Source: Phytomonospora endophytica
Lineage (GTDB): Bacteria; Actinomycetota; Actinomycetes; Mycobacteriales; Micromonosporaceae
Reading direction: 5' to 3'
Assembly (NCBI RefSeq): GCF_014202425.1
Contig: NZ_JACHGT010000014.1
Location: 1 to 64,000 of the forward strand
DNA: 64,000 bases
Under the pieces are notes generated by a model. The model saw only the letters and a program-made list of their open reading frames with translations, did no database searches and was not told where the DNA came from. Below, in pieces: positions 52,151 through 62,106 of this stretch (its first letter is position 1; each line of letters opens with the position of its first letter). The translations under genes and the position numbers were made by a program.

Positions 52151-54235
52151 ATGGGCAGCGCCGCACAAGACCGCGACCGGACGGCCAAGGACCGACAGCT
52201 CGACGAGGTGCGTGTCGACCCCCTGCAGGGCGCGCTCACCACCGACCAGGGCGTGCCGGTCGACGACACCGACAACTCGCTCACCGCCGGCGAGCGCGGC
52301 CCGAGCCTGCTCCAGGACTTCCACCTGCGGGAGAAGATCACCCGCTTCGACCATGAACGCATCCCCGAGCGTGTCGTGCACGCCCGGGGCTCCGGGGCGC
52401 ACGGCTACTTCCAGGTCCATGAGTCGCTGGAGCACCTCACCAGCGCGAACTTCCTGTGCGATCCGACGCTGCGTACACCGGTGTTCGTGCGCTTCTCCAC
52501 CGTCCAGGGTGGCCGCGGCTCGAACGACACACCGCGCGACGTACGTGGTTTCGCGGTGAAGCTGTACACCCAGGAGGGCAACTTCGACCTCGTGGGCAAC
52601 AACATGCCCGTCTTCTTCATCCAGGACGGCATCAAGTTCCCCGACGTCGTCCACGCCGTCAAACCCGAGATCCACAACGAGATCCCGACGGGCGCTTCGG
52701 CCCACGACACCTTCTGGGACTTCGTCTCGCTGCAGCCGGAGACGATGCACCACGTCATCTGGCTGATGTCCGACCGGGCCATTCCACGCAGCTTCCGGAT
52801 GATGCAGGGCTTCGGCGTGCACACCTTCCGGCTGGTCAACGGCGCGGGGGAGTCGACCTTCGTCAAGTTCCACTGGACGCCGAAACTGGGCACGCACTCC
52901 CTGGTGTGGGACGAGGCGCAGAAGATCGGCGGCAAGGATCCCGACTTCAACCGCCGCGACCTGTGGGACGCCATCGAGGCCGGTCAGTACCCCGAGTGGG
53001 AGCTGGGGATCCAGGTCATCCCACCCGAGCAGGAGTTCGACTTCCCGGGCGTCGACCTCCTCGACGCCACCAAGCTCGTTCCCGAAGACCTCGTCCCGGT
53101 GACCCCGGTCGGGCGCCTGGTCCTCGACCGCAACCCGGACAACTTCTTCGCCGAGACCGAGCAGGTCGCCTACTGCGTCAACAACCTCGTCCCGGGCATC
53201 GACGTCACCGACGATCCGATGATGCAGGCGCGGATGTTCTCCTACCTCGACACCCAGCTGACCCGCCTGGGCGGGCCGAACTTCGCGCAGCTGCCCATCA
53301 ACCGGCCCCTCGCCCCGGTCGCCAACCACCAGCAGGACGGGTTCGGGCAGCAGAGCGTCCGCCAGGGCACCGCCAACTACCACCCCAACAGCATCGGCGG
53401 CGGATGCCCGGTCGTGCCCGGCTCGGGCGCCTTCACGCACTTCCCCCAGCACGTCGAAGGCCCGAAGCTGCGCAAGCGCCCCGAGTCCTTCGCCGACCAC
53501 TTCGGGCAGGCCACGCTGTTCTGGAACAGCATGTCCGACTGGGAGAAGAAGCACATCGTCGCCGCCTACCGCTTCGAGCTGGGCAAGGTCACGCGCAAGG
53601 AGATCCGCGAGCGCGTCGTGGGCCTGCTCAACAACGTCGACCACGAGCTCGCCGGGCTCGTCGCCCAGGGCGTCGGCGTGACCCCGCCGGCGGAGGCGAC
53701 CGTCAACCACGGCGCTACATCGGCGTTCCTGTCTCAGACGGTGCTGCCCGGTGAAGGCATCGCCACCCGCATGGTCGCCGTGCTGGTCGCCGACGGTGTC
53801 GACGCCGCGGCCGTCGAGGCGGTGACCGAGGCGCTCACGGCTCAAGGTGCCGTCCCGGAGATTCTCGCCGCGGTCGACGGGACCGTGACCACCGCCGACG
53901 GCGGTTCGCTGCCGGTGACCCGTTCCATGACGACGATGGCCTCGGTGCTCTACGACGCCGTCGTGGTCCCCGGCGGCGCGGCAAGCGCCGAAGCCCTCGT
54001 CGCCGACGGTTTCGCCCGGCACTTCATCGCCGAGGCCTACAAGCATGCCAAGCCCGTCGCCGCCACCGGGGCGGGCCGCTCGGTGCTCGACGCGGCCGGG
54101 CTTCCGGAGGCCGCGCCGGGCCTGGTCGCCCACGACGGCGACGGCGCCCCGCCGCAGGACTTCGTCACCGGCCTCGTCGACGCCATCGCCGCCCACCGGC
54201 ACCACGACCGCGACGTCGACGCGATCGCGGCCTGA
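52151..54235 (+). CDS. katE: Large-subunit (clade 2, HPII-like) catalase
   Basis: A 694-residue heme catalase, 2 H2O2 to 2 H2O plus O2. The distal His77 ([14 protein letters not shown]), Asn150 and the proximal heme-ligand Tyr365 ([10 protein letters not shown]) are visible. Residues beyond about 505 form the extra DJ-1/class I glutamine-amidotransferase-like domain ([28 protein letters not shown]) found only in large catalases. ATG at 52151 follows GGGGAGG. The symbol follows the HPII type and is an inference for this organism. Confidence 0.93.
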   Translation: MGSAAQDRDRTAKDRQLDEVRVDPLQGALTTDQGVPVDDTDNSLTAGERGPSLLQDFHLREKITRFDHERIPERVVHARGSGAHGYFQVHESLEHLTSANFLCDPTLRTPVFVRFSTVQGGRGSNDTPRDVRGFAVKLYTQEGNFDLVGNNMPVFFIQDGIKFPDVVHAVKPEIHNEIPTGASAHDTFWDFVSLQPETMHHVIWLMSDRAIPRSFRMMQGFGVHTFRLVNGAGESTFVKFHWTPKLGTHSLVWDEAQKIGGKDPDFNRRDLWDAIEAGQYPEWELGIQVIPPEQEFDFPGVDLLDATKLVPEDLVPVTPVGRLVLDRNPDNFFAETEQVAYCVNNLVPGIDVTDDPMMQARMFSYLDTQLTRLGGPNFAQLPINRPLAPVANHQQDGFGQQSVRQGTANYHPNSIGGGCPVVPGSGAFTHFPQHVEGPKLRKRPESFADHFGQATLFWNSMSDWEKKHIVAAYRFELGKVTRKEIRERVVGLLNNVDHELAGLVAQGVGVTPPAEATVNHGATSAFLSQTVLPGEGIATRMVAVLVADGVDAAAVEAVTEALTAQGAVPEILAAVDGTVTTADGGSLPVTRSMTTMASVLYDAVVVPGGAASAEALVADGFARHFIAEAYKHAKPVAATGAGRSVLDAAGLPEAAPGLVAHDGDGAPPQDFVTGLVDAIAAHRHHDRDVDAIAA

Positions 54236-54411
54236 CCTCGACGCGCTCCGAGCCGCCCCGCCCGGGCGGCTCGGGCGGCATGCCTCGCGGCGCTGCGGGT
54301 TGCCGTTCGGCGTGGGGGAGGGGCGGGACACCGAAGAAGGGCGAGCATTTAAGGAAATCTTGATACTCGCGAGGTATCGGCCGTCTGTCCATATAGGACA
54401 TACTTCCCGGC

Positions 54412-55788
54412 ATGCCCTTCACTCGAAAGTCTCTGTATCGGACACTGCTGGTGGCCGTGGCGGCGGTGTCGCTGTGGCTGCTCGGCATGAACTTCGCCGC
54501 GGCGGGGACCGGCCCGGTCGCTCCCGTCGGCGGCGGCGCGGTGCCGGTCGCCGATGACGAACTCCCACCGGATTGGGCGTCGGGCTCGGACGCCGGGACG
54601 CTCGCCGCGCTCGACGACGCGCCGCCCTCCTGCGACGGGGACGGGACCAGCGGCCGGCGCGTGCAGCTGCTGTATGTGCGCGGCGACGGCCAGACCGACA
54701 GGCTGGAGGAGCACCGGGCTCGTTTCGACGCCCGCGCGATCAACCTGAACACGCGTCTGGTGCTGTCGGCCGAGGACAAGGGTGAGCGGCGGGAGTTTCG
54801 CTTCGTCCACGACGCCGCGTGCAAGCCGACGATCACCCGGGTCGTGGTCCCGCAGGCGGCGATGAACGACGCCGACCAGGGGAAGGTCATCGAGGCCTTG
54901 CGGTCGCTGGGCTATGGGCGGGCCGACCGCAAGTACGTGGTGTGGACCGAGAACGACGCCTGCGGCCTTGGTTTTGGTGGATCGCAGGACCGCACGCCGG
55001 GTTCGGGGAACCTGAACAACCACCAGTCCGGGTGGGCGATGGTCGGGATGCAGACGACCTGCTTCGACAACGCCAACGTCGACGTCCACGAACTGCTGCA
55101 CACCATGGGCGCGGTGAACCCGCAGGCGCCGTATGCGACCTCGGGCAGTCACTGCTACCTGCGCGGCGACCTGATGTGCTATGACGACGGTGGCATCCCG
55201 AATCCGCCCGGTGAGCTGATCGACTGCCCGAACCCGCTGGTGGAGTGGGTCGACTGCGCCGGCGACTCCTACTTCAACCCCAACCCGGTCGCCGGCGGCT
55301 ACCTCGCGTCGAACTGGAACATCGCCGACAGCGTGTTCCTGATCGGCGGGCTGGCGCCGGGGATGCCGATGACGAACGTGCTGATCACCAACAAGGCCAA
55401 CAACCTCGTCGCCGACCTCGACTACGCCGGGACCACCAACGGGACCTTGGTGAAGCTGGAGACCGAGCACGACCACCCCGCGCAGCGCTGGAACCTGACC
55501 AAGAACGCCGACGGGACCTACCGGGTCATCCCGGTGATGGCGACGGGCAAGTCCCTGGAGCGCAACACCGATCCGGCGAAACTACAGGACGGGACCAGCA
55601 AGTTCACCCACATCTGGACCGCCTCGACCGGCGCGAACCAGAAGTGGCGGCTGGACAAGAACACCGACGGGAGTTACCTGATCGTGGCCACCGCGGTGGG
55701 CTGCCTGACGGGCCAGACGCAGGGCAAGACGCTGAAGGTGCTGCCGTGCAACGGAACGGCGAGTCAGAAGTGGACGATCACGGTCTGA
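54412..55788 (+). CDS. Secreted zinc metalloprotease with C-terminal ricin-type beta-trefoil
   Basis: A 458-residue exported protein. The signal peptide is about residues 1-32. The catalytic motif is His226-Glu-Leu-Leu-His230-Thr-Met-Gly, with a downstream GSHC (His247) and a LMCYDDGG segment as third ligand and Met-turn region, as in a group of secreted actinobacterial metzincin-like proteins. Residues about 320-458 form a ricin B/CBM13 beta-trefoil with QRWNLTK and QKWRLDK repeats that would bind glycans. It would act outside the cell on protein or glycoprotein. A perfect hairpin at 55806-55837 terminates it. Confidence 0.87.
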   Translation: MPFTRKSLYRTLLVAVAAVSLWLLGMNFAAAGTGPVAPVGGGAVPVADDELPPDWASGSDAGTLAALDDAPPSCDGDGTSGRRVQLLYVRGDGQTDRLEEHRARFDARAINLNTRLVLSAEDKGERREFRFVHDAACKPTITRVVVPQAAMNDADQGKVIEALRSLGYGRADRKYVVWTENDACGLGFGGSQDRTPGSGNLNNHQSGWAMVGMQTTCFDNANVDVHELLHTMGAVNPQAPYATSGSHCYLRGDLMCYDDGGIPNPPGELIDCPNPLVEWVDCAGDSYFNPNPVAGGYLASNWNIADSVFLIGGLAPGMPMTNVLITNKANNLVADLDYAGTTNGTLVKLETEHDHPAQRWNLTKNADGTYRVIPVMATGKSLERNTDPAKLQDGTSKFTHIWTASTGANQKWRLDKNTDGSYLIVATAVGCLTGQTQGKTLKVLPCNGTASQKWTITV

Positions 55789-55805
55789 CGGCCGGGTCGT
55801 GAACG

Positions 55806-55837
55806 GGCCCGGGACGCCGCTGTGGGCGTCCCGGGCC
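55806..55837 (+). terminator. Perfect terminator hairpin
   Basis: GGCCCGGGACGCC and GGCGTCCCGGGCC are exact 13-bp complements around six bases, 17 bases after the metalloprotease stop codon. Confidence 0.78.
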
Positions 55838-55891
55838 GCATGATCGAACGCGATGGCTTGTGGGGCGCGGGATCCGTTATGGTTCCGCGTT

Positions 55892-56440
55892 GTGAAACGT
55901 GCCCACATCATCACCCTCATCGCCACCGCGGCCGTCGCCCTGGCCGCAGTCGGCACCATCGTCATCGTCACCGGCGGTGGCGCCTCCTACGCCGCCGAGA
56001 ACGTCCCGTCCACGTGCGACGAACTCACCGGAGTGCCCGGAGACAAGGTCTCGGCGACCGCCGATAACGAACGCGCCTTCGACACCGCCGCCGCCGGACG
56101 CCTCCGCGACGACAAGCCCGCCGGGACCACCCTCGTCTGCGACTGGAACGGCGAGGACGGAACAGCGATCCAACTGCGCATCGAGCTGTGGACCGACGGC
56201 GACGGCGACGCCGAGGACAGCCTCGCCGAGGACAAACGGTCCTTCGCCGGTTCCAGCCCGGCTGAGGAGGTTTCCGGCCTCGGCGACCAGGCCGTCGTCA
56301 CCGCCAAAGGCACCATCGCCGAAGGCGCCGCCCGCCTCGGCAACGTCATCGCCCACGCCCGCTGCATCTTCAAAAACGGCGACGCCAAAACCGAGACGAT
56401 CGCGGTGTTGACCGCGGCGCTGGCCACCGTCGGGAAGTAG
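55892..56440 (+). CDS. Secreted or lipoprotein-like protein of unknown function (DUF3558-like layout)
   Basis: A 182-residue protein: a hydrophobic N-terminal segment (ITLIATAAVALAAVGTIVIV), then Cys-containing extracytoplasmic domain (VPSTCDEL, TLVCDWNGEDG, ARCIFKNGD). The size and Cys pattern resemble DUF3558-type actinobacterial secreted proteins, though I cannot confirm it. GTG at 55892 lies about nine bases after a TATGGT -10-like element and has no ribosome-binding site, so a leaderless transcript is likely. A longer ATG start at 55853 is less plausible. Confidence 0.68.
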   Translation: MKRAHIITLIATAAVALAAVGTIVIVTGGGASYAAENVPSTCDELTGVPGDKVSATADNERAFDTAAAGRLRDDKPAGTTLVCDWNGEDGTAIQLRIELWTDGDGDAEDSLAEDKRSFAGSSPAEEVSGLGDQAVVTAKGTIAEGAARLGNVIAHARCIFKNGDAKTETIAVLTAALATVGK

Positions 56441-56447
56441 CGGGCAC

Positions 56448-56482
56448 GGCCACGCCCGCCCGGCTGTCCGGCGGGCGTGGCC
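56448..56482. terminator. Bidirectional terminator hairpin
   Basis: GGCCACGCCCGCC and GGCGGGCGTGGCC are exact 13-bp complements around nine bases, between two convergent genes ending at 56440 and 56490. Confidence 0.78.
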
Positions 56483-56489
56483 GGTGCGG

Positions 56490-57080
56490 TCAGGACGGAG
56501 CTGCGGTGGGGAAGAGTCGCGCGACGGCGTTGACGACGGCGGCGCGGCGGGCTTCCATGAACCGCTCGCGTTCGGCGGAGCCCACCGGTGCGAGATCGGC
56601 GTACCCGGCCCAGGAGGCGGCGATCTGGTTGAGCAGCACCACGATGTCGATCGGGTCCCACGAGGGGTCGAGGATCCCGTCCTCCTGTGCTCGGCGCAGT
56701 CGCTCGATCTTGCCGGCCATGGTGGCCTGGACCGGGTCGTCGGCGGCCTCGGCGGGGTCGAGCTCCAGGCGGCCCCACTGCATGAGCCGGAACCGCTCGG
56801 GGTGGGTGGTGAAGTAGTCGTGGAGGCGCCCGGCGTAGCCGGGCAGGTCGGCGGGGTCCATGCCGGTCGCCTCGGCGATCGCGGCCAGCTCCTGCCCGGA
56901 GATCAGCCGGTACAGCGCCTCCTTGCTGGCGAAGTACGCGTACACGCGCTCCTTGCTGGTCTTGGCGGATTTGGCGATGCGGTCGATGCGGGCGCCCGCG
57001 ATTCCGTAGCGTGCGAACTCCGAGCGCGCGGCGGCGAGGATGCGCTCACGGGTGGCTTCGGGGCTGGTGACGGGCGGCAT
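56490..57080 (-). CDS. TetR-family transcriptional repressor
   Basis: A 196-residue TetR protein. The helix-turn-helix is RERILAAARSEFARYGIAGARIDRIAKSAKTSKERVYAYF; the rest is a helical ligand domain. It is divergent from an aldo/keto reductase gene, and the 96-bp gap holds two copies of the same 17-bp palindrome-like element. It most likely represses both genes until a ligand, probably the reductase substrate, is bound. A longer upstream frame exists but adds low-complexity residues. Confidence 0.9.
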   Translation of the reverse strand: MPPVTSPEATRERILAAARSEFARYGIAGARIDRIAKSAKTSKERVYAYFASKEALYRLISGQELAAIAEATGMDPADLPGYAGRLHDYFTTHPERFRLMQWGRLELDPAEAADDPVQATMAGKIERLRRAQEDGILDPSWDPIDIVVLLNQIAASWAGYADLAPVGSAERERFMEARRAAVVNAVARLFPTAAPS

Positions 57081-57097
57081 CGCACCAGCGTAACCGC

Positions 57098-57114
57098 CCG
57101 AACCGTTCGGTTTG
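57098..57114. promoter_or_regulatory. TetR operator copy 1
   Basis: CCGAACCGTTCGGTTTG has an internal inverted repeat (CCGAA/TTCGG around three bases). It lies next to the TetR gene start and matches copy 2 at 57145-57161 in 16 of 17 bases. Confidence 0.6.
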
Positions 57115-57144
57115 GAATTCGCGCGTCTCCGGGTACGGTTCAAA

Positions 57145-57161
57145 CCGAACCGTTTGGTTTG
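57145..57161. promoter_or_regulatory. TetR operator copy 2
   Basis: CCGAACCGTTTGGTTTG repeats copy 1 with one change. It lies next to the aldo/keto reductase ribosome-binding site, so bound TetR would block that promoter. The start-to-start distance is 47 bp. Confidence 0.6.
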
Positions 57162-57176
57162 ACGAAGGGACGTGTC

Positions 57177-58154
<978 letters not shown>

Positions 58155-58179
58155 GGCACCGAGCCGCCTGAAGCCGCGG

Positions 58180-59262
58180 TCAGCGCACCGGCCCCAGCGG
58201 CACCGCCGCCGGCCGCTCGCACGTGCTCTCCACGCTGACCGCCACCCCCTCCTCCGCGGAGGCGAGGATCGCCGTCATCGTCTCCAGGACGTGGTAGGCG
58301 AGCTCGCCGTTGGCGCGGAAGGGTTCACCGTCGCGGGCGGCGGCGAGGTCGGCGAGGCCATAGCCACGGGCGGCGTCGAGGTAGCCGGCACTCGGCGCCA
58401 GGTCCTCCCAGGCGCCGCCGAGGCGATGGAGGCGCACGGTGCCGTCGAAGCCGTTGGGGTCGGGGACGATCATCGAACCGGCCTGGCCGTGGACCTCGAT
58501 GTTGGCCGCCCGGGTGGCGACCACGTCGAAGCTCATCACCAGCGTCGACAGCGCTCCCGACTCGTGGCGCAGGACGCCGGTGACGTGGGTGTCGACGGTG
58601 ACGGGGACCGCCTCGCCTTCGCGGGGGCCGGAGCCGATGACGCGGGTGTCGCGGGCGCGGGCTGCCGCACCGACCACCGAGGCGACCGGGCCGAGCAGTG
58701 TCACCAGCGCGGTCACGTAGTACGGGCCCATGTCGAGCAGGGGACCGCCGCCGCGCCGGTAGTAGAAGTCCGGGTTGGGGTGCCAGCGTTCGTGACCGGG
58801 CGTCACCATCGTGGCGGTCGCCGCGACCGGGGTGCCGATGAGGCCGTCGTCGATGGCCTTACGGGCGGTCTGCACACCGGTGCCCAGGACCGTGTCGGGC
58901 GCGCAACCGACCGCGACACCGGCGGCGCGACCGGCCGCCACGACGGCGCGAGCCTCCTCCAGTGTCGCCGCCAGGGGCTTTTCGCCGTAGACGCCTTTCC
59001 CGGCGGCGATGGCCTTGAGCGCGATCTCGGCGTGCGCGGCCGGGACGGTGAGGTTGAGGACGACATCGACCTCGGGATCGCACACGAGCTCGTCGACGGT
59101 GAGGGCGCGAACACCGCGCTCTTCGGCGACGGCCTTCGCGCGGACGGCGTCGAGGTCGGCGACCGCGGTCAGGCGGATCGTCTCCAGACGCTCGAAGGTG
59201 GCCAGGTAGGCGCCGGAGATCGCCCCGACGCCGACGATGCCGATCCTCAGCGACTCGCCCAC
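58180..59262 (-). CDS. Gfo/Idh/MocA-family NAD(P)-dependent sugar oxidoreductase
   Basis: A 360-residue oxidoreductase. The Rossmann motif GVGAISG is at residues 11-17 and the catalytic Lys is in Gly-Glu-Lys95-Pro. The C-terminal domain has RGGGPLLDMGPYYV, typical of the family. GTG at 59262 follows AAAGGGG and overlaps the ThuA gene end by 16 bases. It is the last gene of a sugar-acid operon and would oxidise a sugar or sugar derivative. Confidence 0.9.
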   Translation of the reverse strand: MGESLRIGIVGVGAISGAYLATFERLETIRLTAVADLDAVRAKAVAEERGVRALTVDELVCDPEVDVVLNLTVPAAHAEIALKAIAAGKGVYGEKPLAATLEEARAVVAAGRAAGVAVGCAPDTVLGTGVQTARKAIDDGLIGTPVAATATMVTPGHERWHPNPDFYYRRGGGPLLDMGPYYVTALVTLLGPVASVVGAAARARDTRVIGSGPREGEAVPVTVDTHVTGVLRHESGALSTLVMSFDVVATRAANIEVHGQAGSMIVPDPNGFDGTVRLHRLGGAWEDLAPSAGYLDAARGYGLADLAAARDGEPFRANGELAYHVLETMTAILASAEEGVAVSVESTCERPAAVPLGPVR

Positions 59263-59954
59263 AGGATGCCCCTTTCGATGATGGTGCGGACGTTGGCGTC
59301 GGCCAGGACACCGGTGTCGTGGCCCGGGGTGGCGACGAAGACGCGGCCGTGGCCCCACCTGCGGGTCCACACCGCCGGGCAGGTGACCGGGCGGTGCCAG
59401 GGGTGGTGGTCGGCGACGGCGATGGTGGTCGTGGCCAGGACGTCGTTGTAGTCGTCGGTGAGGACCCAGTACTGCTCGGTGGTGAGTGCGAAGTCGGTGA
59501 TGCCGGCGACGATGGGATGGTCGGCCTGTTCGGAGACGATGTCGATCGTGTGGTGGACGAAGCAGTCGGTGCCGTCGCCGGGCAGTTCGTCCTTGGCTGC
59601 CTTGGCCGGGTGAGTGGCGAACTGGCCGCCGATGAGCTGGAGGTAGTCGGAGCTGTCGCGGTAGGAGTCGGCGATGCCGCCGTGCCATCCGGCCATGCCG
59701 GTGCCGTTCTCGACGGCGGTGCGCAGCCCGCGCAGTTCGTCGCCGGTGATGGTGTTCATCGTGTTGGTCTGCACGACGACGTCCACGGTGGACATATAAG
59801 CGGCCCCGGCGTAGACGGCCGAGGTGTCTTCGACGCGGACCTCGTAGCCGTTGGCGGTGAGGAAGGGGATGAACGCGTCGGTCGCCTCGACCGGCTGGTG
59901 TCCTTCCCATCCGCCGCGCATGATGAGCGCGCGTTTGCTTCCCTGTGCGGACAT
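59247..59954 (-). CDS. ThuA-domain protein
   Basis: A 235-residue ThuA protein with a class I glutamine-amidotransferase-like fold (LIMRGGWEGHQPVEATDAFIP; GMAGWHGGIADSY; GHGRVFVATPGHD). ThuA proteins accompany trehalose or sugar oxidoreductases, as here with the Gfo/Idh/MocA gene, and are thought to act on 3-keto or related sugar derivatives. The exact reaction is uncertain. Confidence 0.87.
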   Translation of the reverse strand: MSAQGSKRALIMRGGWEGHQPVEATDAFIPFLTANGYEVRVEDTSAVYAGAAYMSTVDVVVQTNTMNTITGDELRGLRTAVENGTGMAGWHGGIADSYRDSSDYLQLIGGQFATHPAKAAKDELPGDGTDCFVHHTIDIVSEQADHPIVAGITDFALTTEQYWVLTDDYNDVLATTTIAVADHHPWHRPVTCPAVWTRRWGHGRVFVATPGHDTGVLADANVRTIIERGILWASR

Positions 59955-59971
59955 GGGTGTCTCCTTACGCG

Positions 59972-60817
59972 TTAGAAGCGATCCCCGTAGCCCATCGCGA
60001 CGAGGTTGTCGTACGAGGTCCGCAGGCAGTCGAAGGCGGTGCGGCCGTAGAACTCGTCTTGTTCGACGAGGAGGTGCGCCACGCCGGTCTCATCGGCGGC
60101 GGCGATGATCGCCGGCCAGTCGAGGTTGCCCTCGCCGACTTCGGCGAACTGCACGATCTGGGCCATCCCCTCCTGCCAGGGGGCGCGGTCGCCGTCGTCG
60201 AGCGCGGCGAAGACCGCGGGGTCGAGCCGGGCGATGCGGTAGTCCTTGAGGTGGACCATCGCCACGCGCCCGGCGTACCTGTGGAGCGTTCGCACGGGAT
60301 CGAGGCCGCCGCGCTGGACCCAGTGCGCGTCGATTTCGAGGCCGACGAGCGGGGAGCGTTCGGCGATGACGTCGAGCAGGTGGCGGCCGTCGTAGGCGGC
60401 GAAGTCGACGTGGTGGTTGTGGTAGTGCAGACTGATCCCGTGCTCGGCGAGTCGTTCGGCGACGGCGTTGCAGCCGTCGGCGAAGGCCGCCACCGTGGCG
60501 GGTGTGGCCATGGCCTCGGCGGGGAGCATCCCGATGCGGATCCTGCTCGCGCCCAGGGTCGTGGCGTCGGCCACGAACTCGTCGAAGGCCGTGGTCAGCG
60601 AGACCTCACCGGTCAGCCCGCCCGACAGCGACACGATGTCGACACCGAGTTCCTCGCGGACGCGGACGAGCTCGGCGACGTTGCCGGGAGTCATCGGGAT
60701 CGCCGAGATCTCCGCGGAGCGGTAGCCGATCGCGGCGACACGGCGGAAGGTCTCGAAGACGCCGAGCCGCGCGAACTCCGCGCGCAGGGTGAAGGCCTGA
60801 ACACCGATCCGGCTCAT
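59972..60817 (-). CDS. Sugar phosphate isomerase/epimerase-like TIM barrel protein
   Basis: A 281-residue xylose-isomerase-like TIM barrel. Metal-ligand positions are recognisable: Glu and Asp in GLEIDAHWVQRGG, His and Asp in MVHLKDY, and Glu in LVEQDEF. The frame extends upstream, but homology starts at the ATG at 60817, which overlaps the end of the ROK gene. It probably handles a keto or 3-keto sugar in the same pathway as the ThuA and Gfo/Idh/MocA proteins. Confidence 0.87.
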   Translation of the reverse strand: MSRIGVQAFTLRAEFARLGVFETFRRVAAIGYRSAEISAIPMTPGNVAELVRVREELGVDIVSLSGGLTGEVSLTTAFDEFVADATTLGASRIRIGMLPAEAMATPATVAAFADGCNAVAERLAEHGISLHYHNHHVDFAAYDGRHLLDVIAERSPLVGLEIDAHWVQRGGLDPVRTLHRYAGRVAMVHLKDYRIARLDPAVFAALDDGDRAPWQEGMAQIVQFAEVGEGNLDWPAIIAAADETGVAHLLVEQDEFYGRTAFDCLRTSYDNLVAMGYGDRF

Positions 60818-62106
60818 CGCAGCGCCAGCTTCCGGGTGCGCCGCACCGAGGGCGCGAAGGAGGCGTGGAAGATCGTCGACGCGGCGCCGATCGCGCCCGC
60901 CTCCACCGTCACCAGCGAACGCTCCACGGCGACCCGGCGCGCGAGATGGGCGGTCGGGCGGCTGTTGACCGCCTGGTCGACGGTGGACACCACGATCTCC
61001 TCCAGTTCCGGTTCGAAGGTCGGGCCCCCGATGACCAGGAGTGGCAGATCCAGCAGGTCGATCAGCGCGACCGCGCCCAGCGCGACCGCCTCGGCGATCT
61101 GCCGGGCCGCGCCGAGCGCCGCCGGGACACCGGCGCCGACCTCGGCGCACATCTCCTTGTAGGTCCGCGCCGGACCCGTGTACCCGAGTTCGCCGGCGAT
61201 CTCGACCAGCGCCACCGGCGGGTTGCACTCCCGTACCAGTTGCGGCCGCCCAGCCTCGTCGACGCGTCCGAGGCGCACGGCGCACAACTGCCCGAATTCG
61301 CCGGCGTTGGCGCTGGTGCCGCGGTAGGACTCGCCGTTGATGACCAGGCCGGAGCCGATCCCGGTGCCGAAGTAGAGGTACACGAAGTCGCCGGCACGGT
61401 CGGTGCGGCCGACCCAGCGTTCGCCGACGGCCGCGGCCGTCCCGTCCTTTTCGAGCACGACCGGGCAGTCGAGGCGTTCGGCGAGCATCGCCTGGAGCGG
61501 GACGTTGCGCCAGGCCTGCGACAGGGGCAGGTCGAGGAGCATCCCGTCGGGGGTGATCGGGCCGGGCGCGGCGACACCGACGCCGAGGAAGGTGGCCAGG
61601 TCGATGCCCGAGGCGGTGACGACCTCCTCGACGCCGTCGGCGATGAGTTCGACGAGCGCCTCGGGGGAGGCCTCGGCGTCGGGCACGATCCGGCGGCGGT
61701 CGACCACCCGGCCGGTCAGGTCGGACAGCACGACCGACACCAGTTCGGGGTCGACGAGCACGCCCGCGGCGTGGGCGGCCTCGGCGCGCAGCCGCACCGG
61801 GGTGCGGGGTTTCCCGAGCCGTTCGGCGCGTTCCTGGGCCTCCTCGGCGAGCAGGCCGCGTTCGAGGAGGACCCGCAGGATCCGCGACACCGACTGCTGG
61901 GTGAGTCCGGTCTGCTCGGAGATCTCGGTCCGGCTGATGATGCCGGCCTGGCGGATCGTCTCGATGATGGCGGCCTCGTTGAAGGAACCGAGGTCGGACT
62001 GGTTGGCGCCCGCCTGGAGGCCGCCGCCGAGGGTGCGGGTGTCGCCGGCGCGGTGTCGCCGCTGTTCGCCGAGGGGCCGGACGGGCGGGTCGGTCAGGTC
62101 GGTCAC
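60814..62106 (-). CDS. ROK-family transcriptional regulator
   Basis: A 430-residue protein with an N-terminal winged helix (IRQAGIISRTEISEQTGLTQQSVSRILRVLLERGLL) and a ROK fold. The kinase loop reads EKDGTAAAVGE where kinases have a conserved Asn-Asp-Ala-Asn core, and the zinc motif Cys-x-Cys-Gly-x2-Gly-Cys is absent (the region reads ECNPPVALVEIAGELG). It is therefore a sugar-responsive regulator and not a kinase. GTG at 62106 overlaps the dehydratase stop (GTGA). It likely represses this operon. Confidence 0.85.
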   Translation of the reverse strand: MTDLTDPPVRPLGEQRRHRAGDTRTLGGGLQAGANQSDLGSFNEAAIIETIRQAGIISRTEISEQTGLTQQSVSRILRVLLERGLLAEEAQERAERLGKPRTPVRLRAEAAHAAGVLVDPELVSVVLSDLTGRVVDRRRIVPDAEASPEALVELIADGVEEVVTASGIDLATFLGVGVAAPGPITPDGMLLDLPLSQAWRNVPLQAMLAERLDCPVVLEKDGTAAAVGERWVGRTDRAGDFVYLYFGTGIGSGLVINGESYRGTSANAGEFGQLCAVRLGRVDEAGRPQLVRECNPPVALVEIAGELGYTGPARTYKEMCAEVGAGVPAALGAARQIAEAVALGAVALIDLLDLPLLVIGGPTFEPELEEIVVSTVDQAVNSRPTAHLARRVAVERSLVTVEAGAIGAASTIFHASFAPSVRRTRKLALR

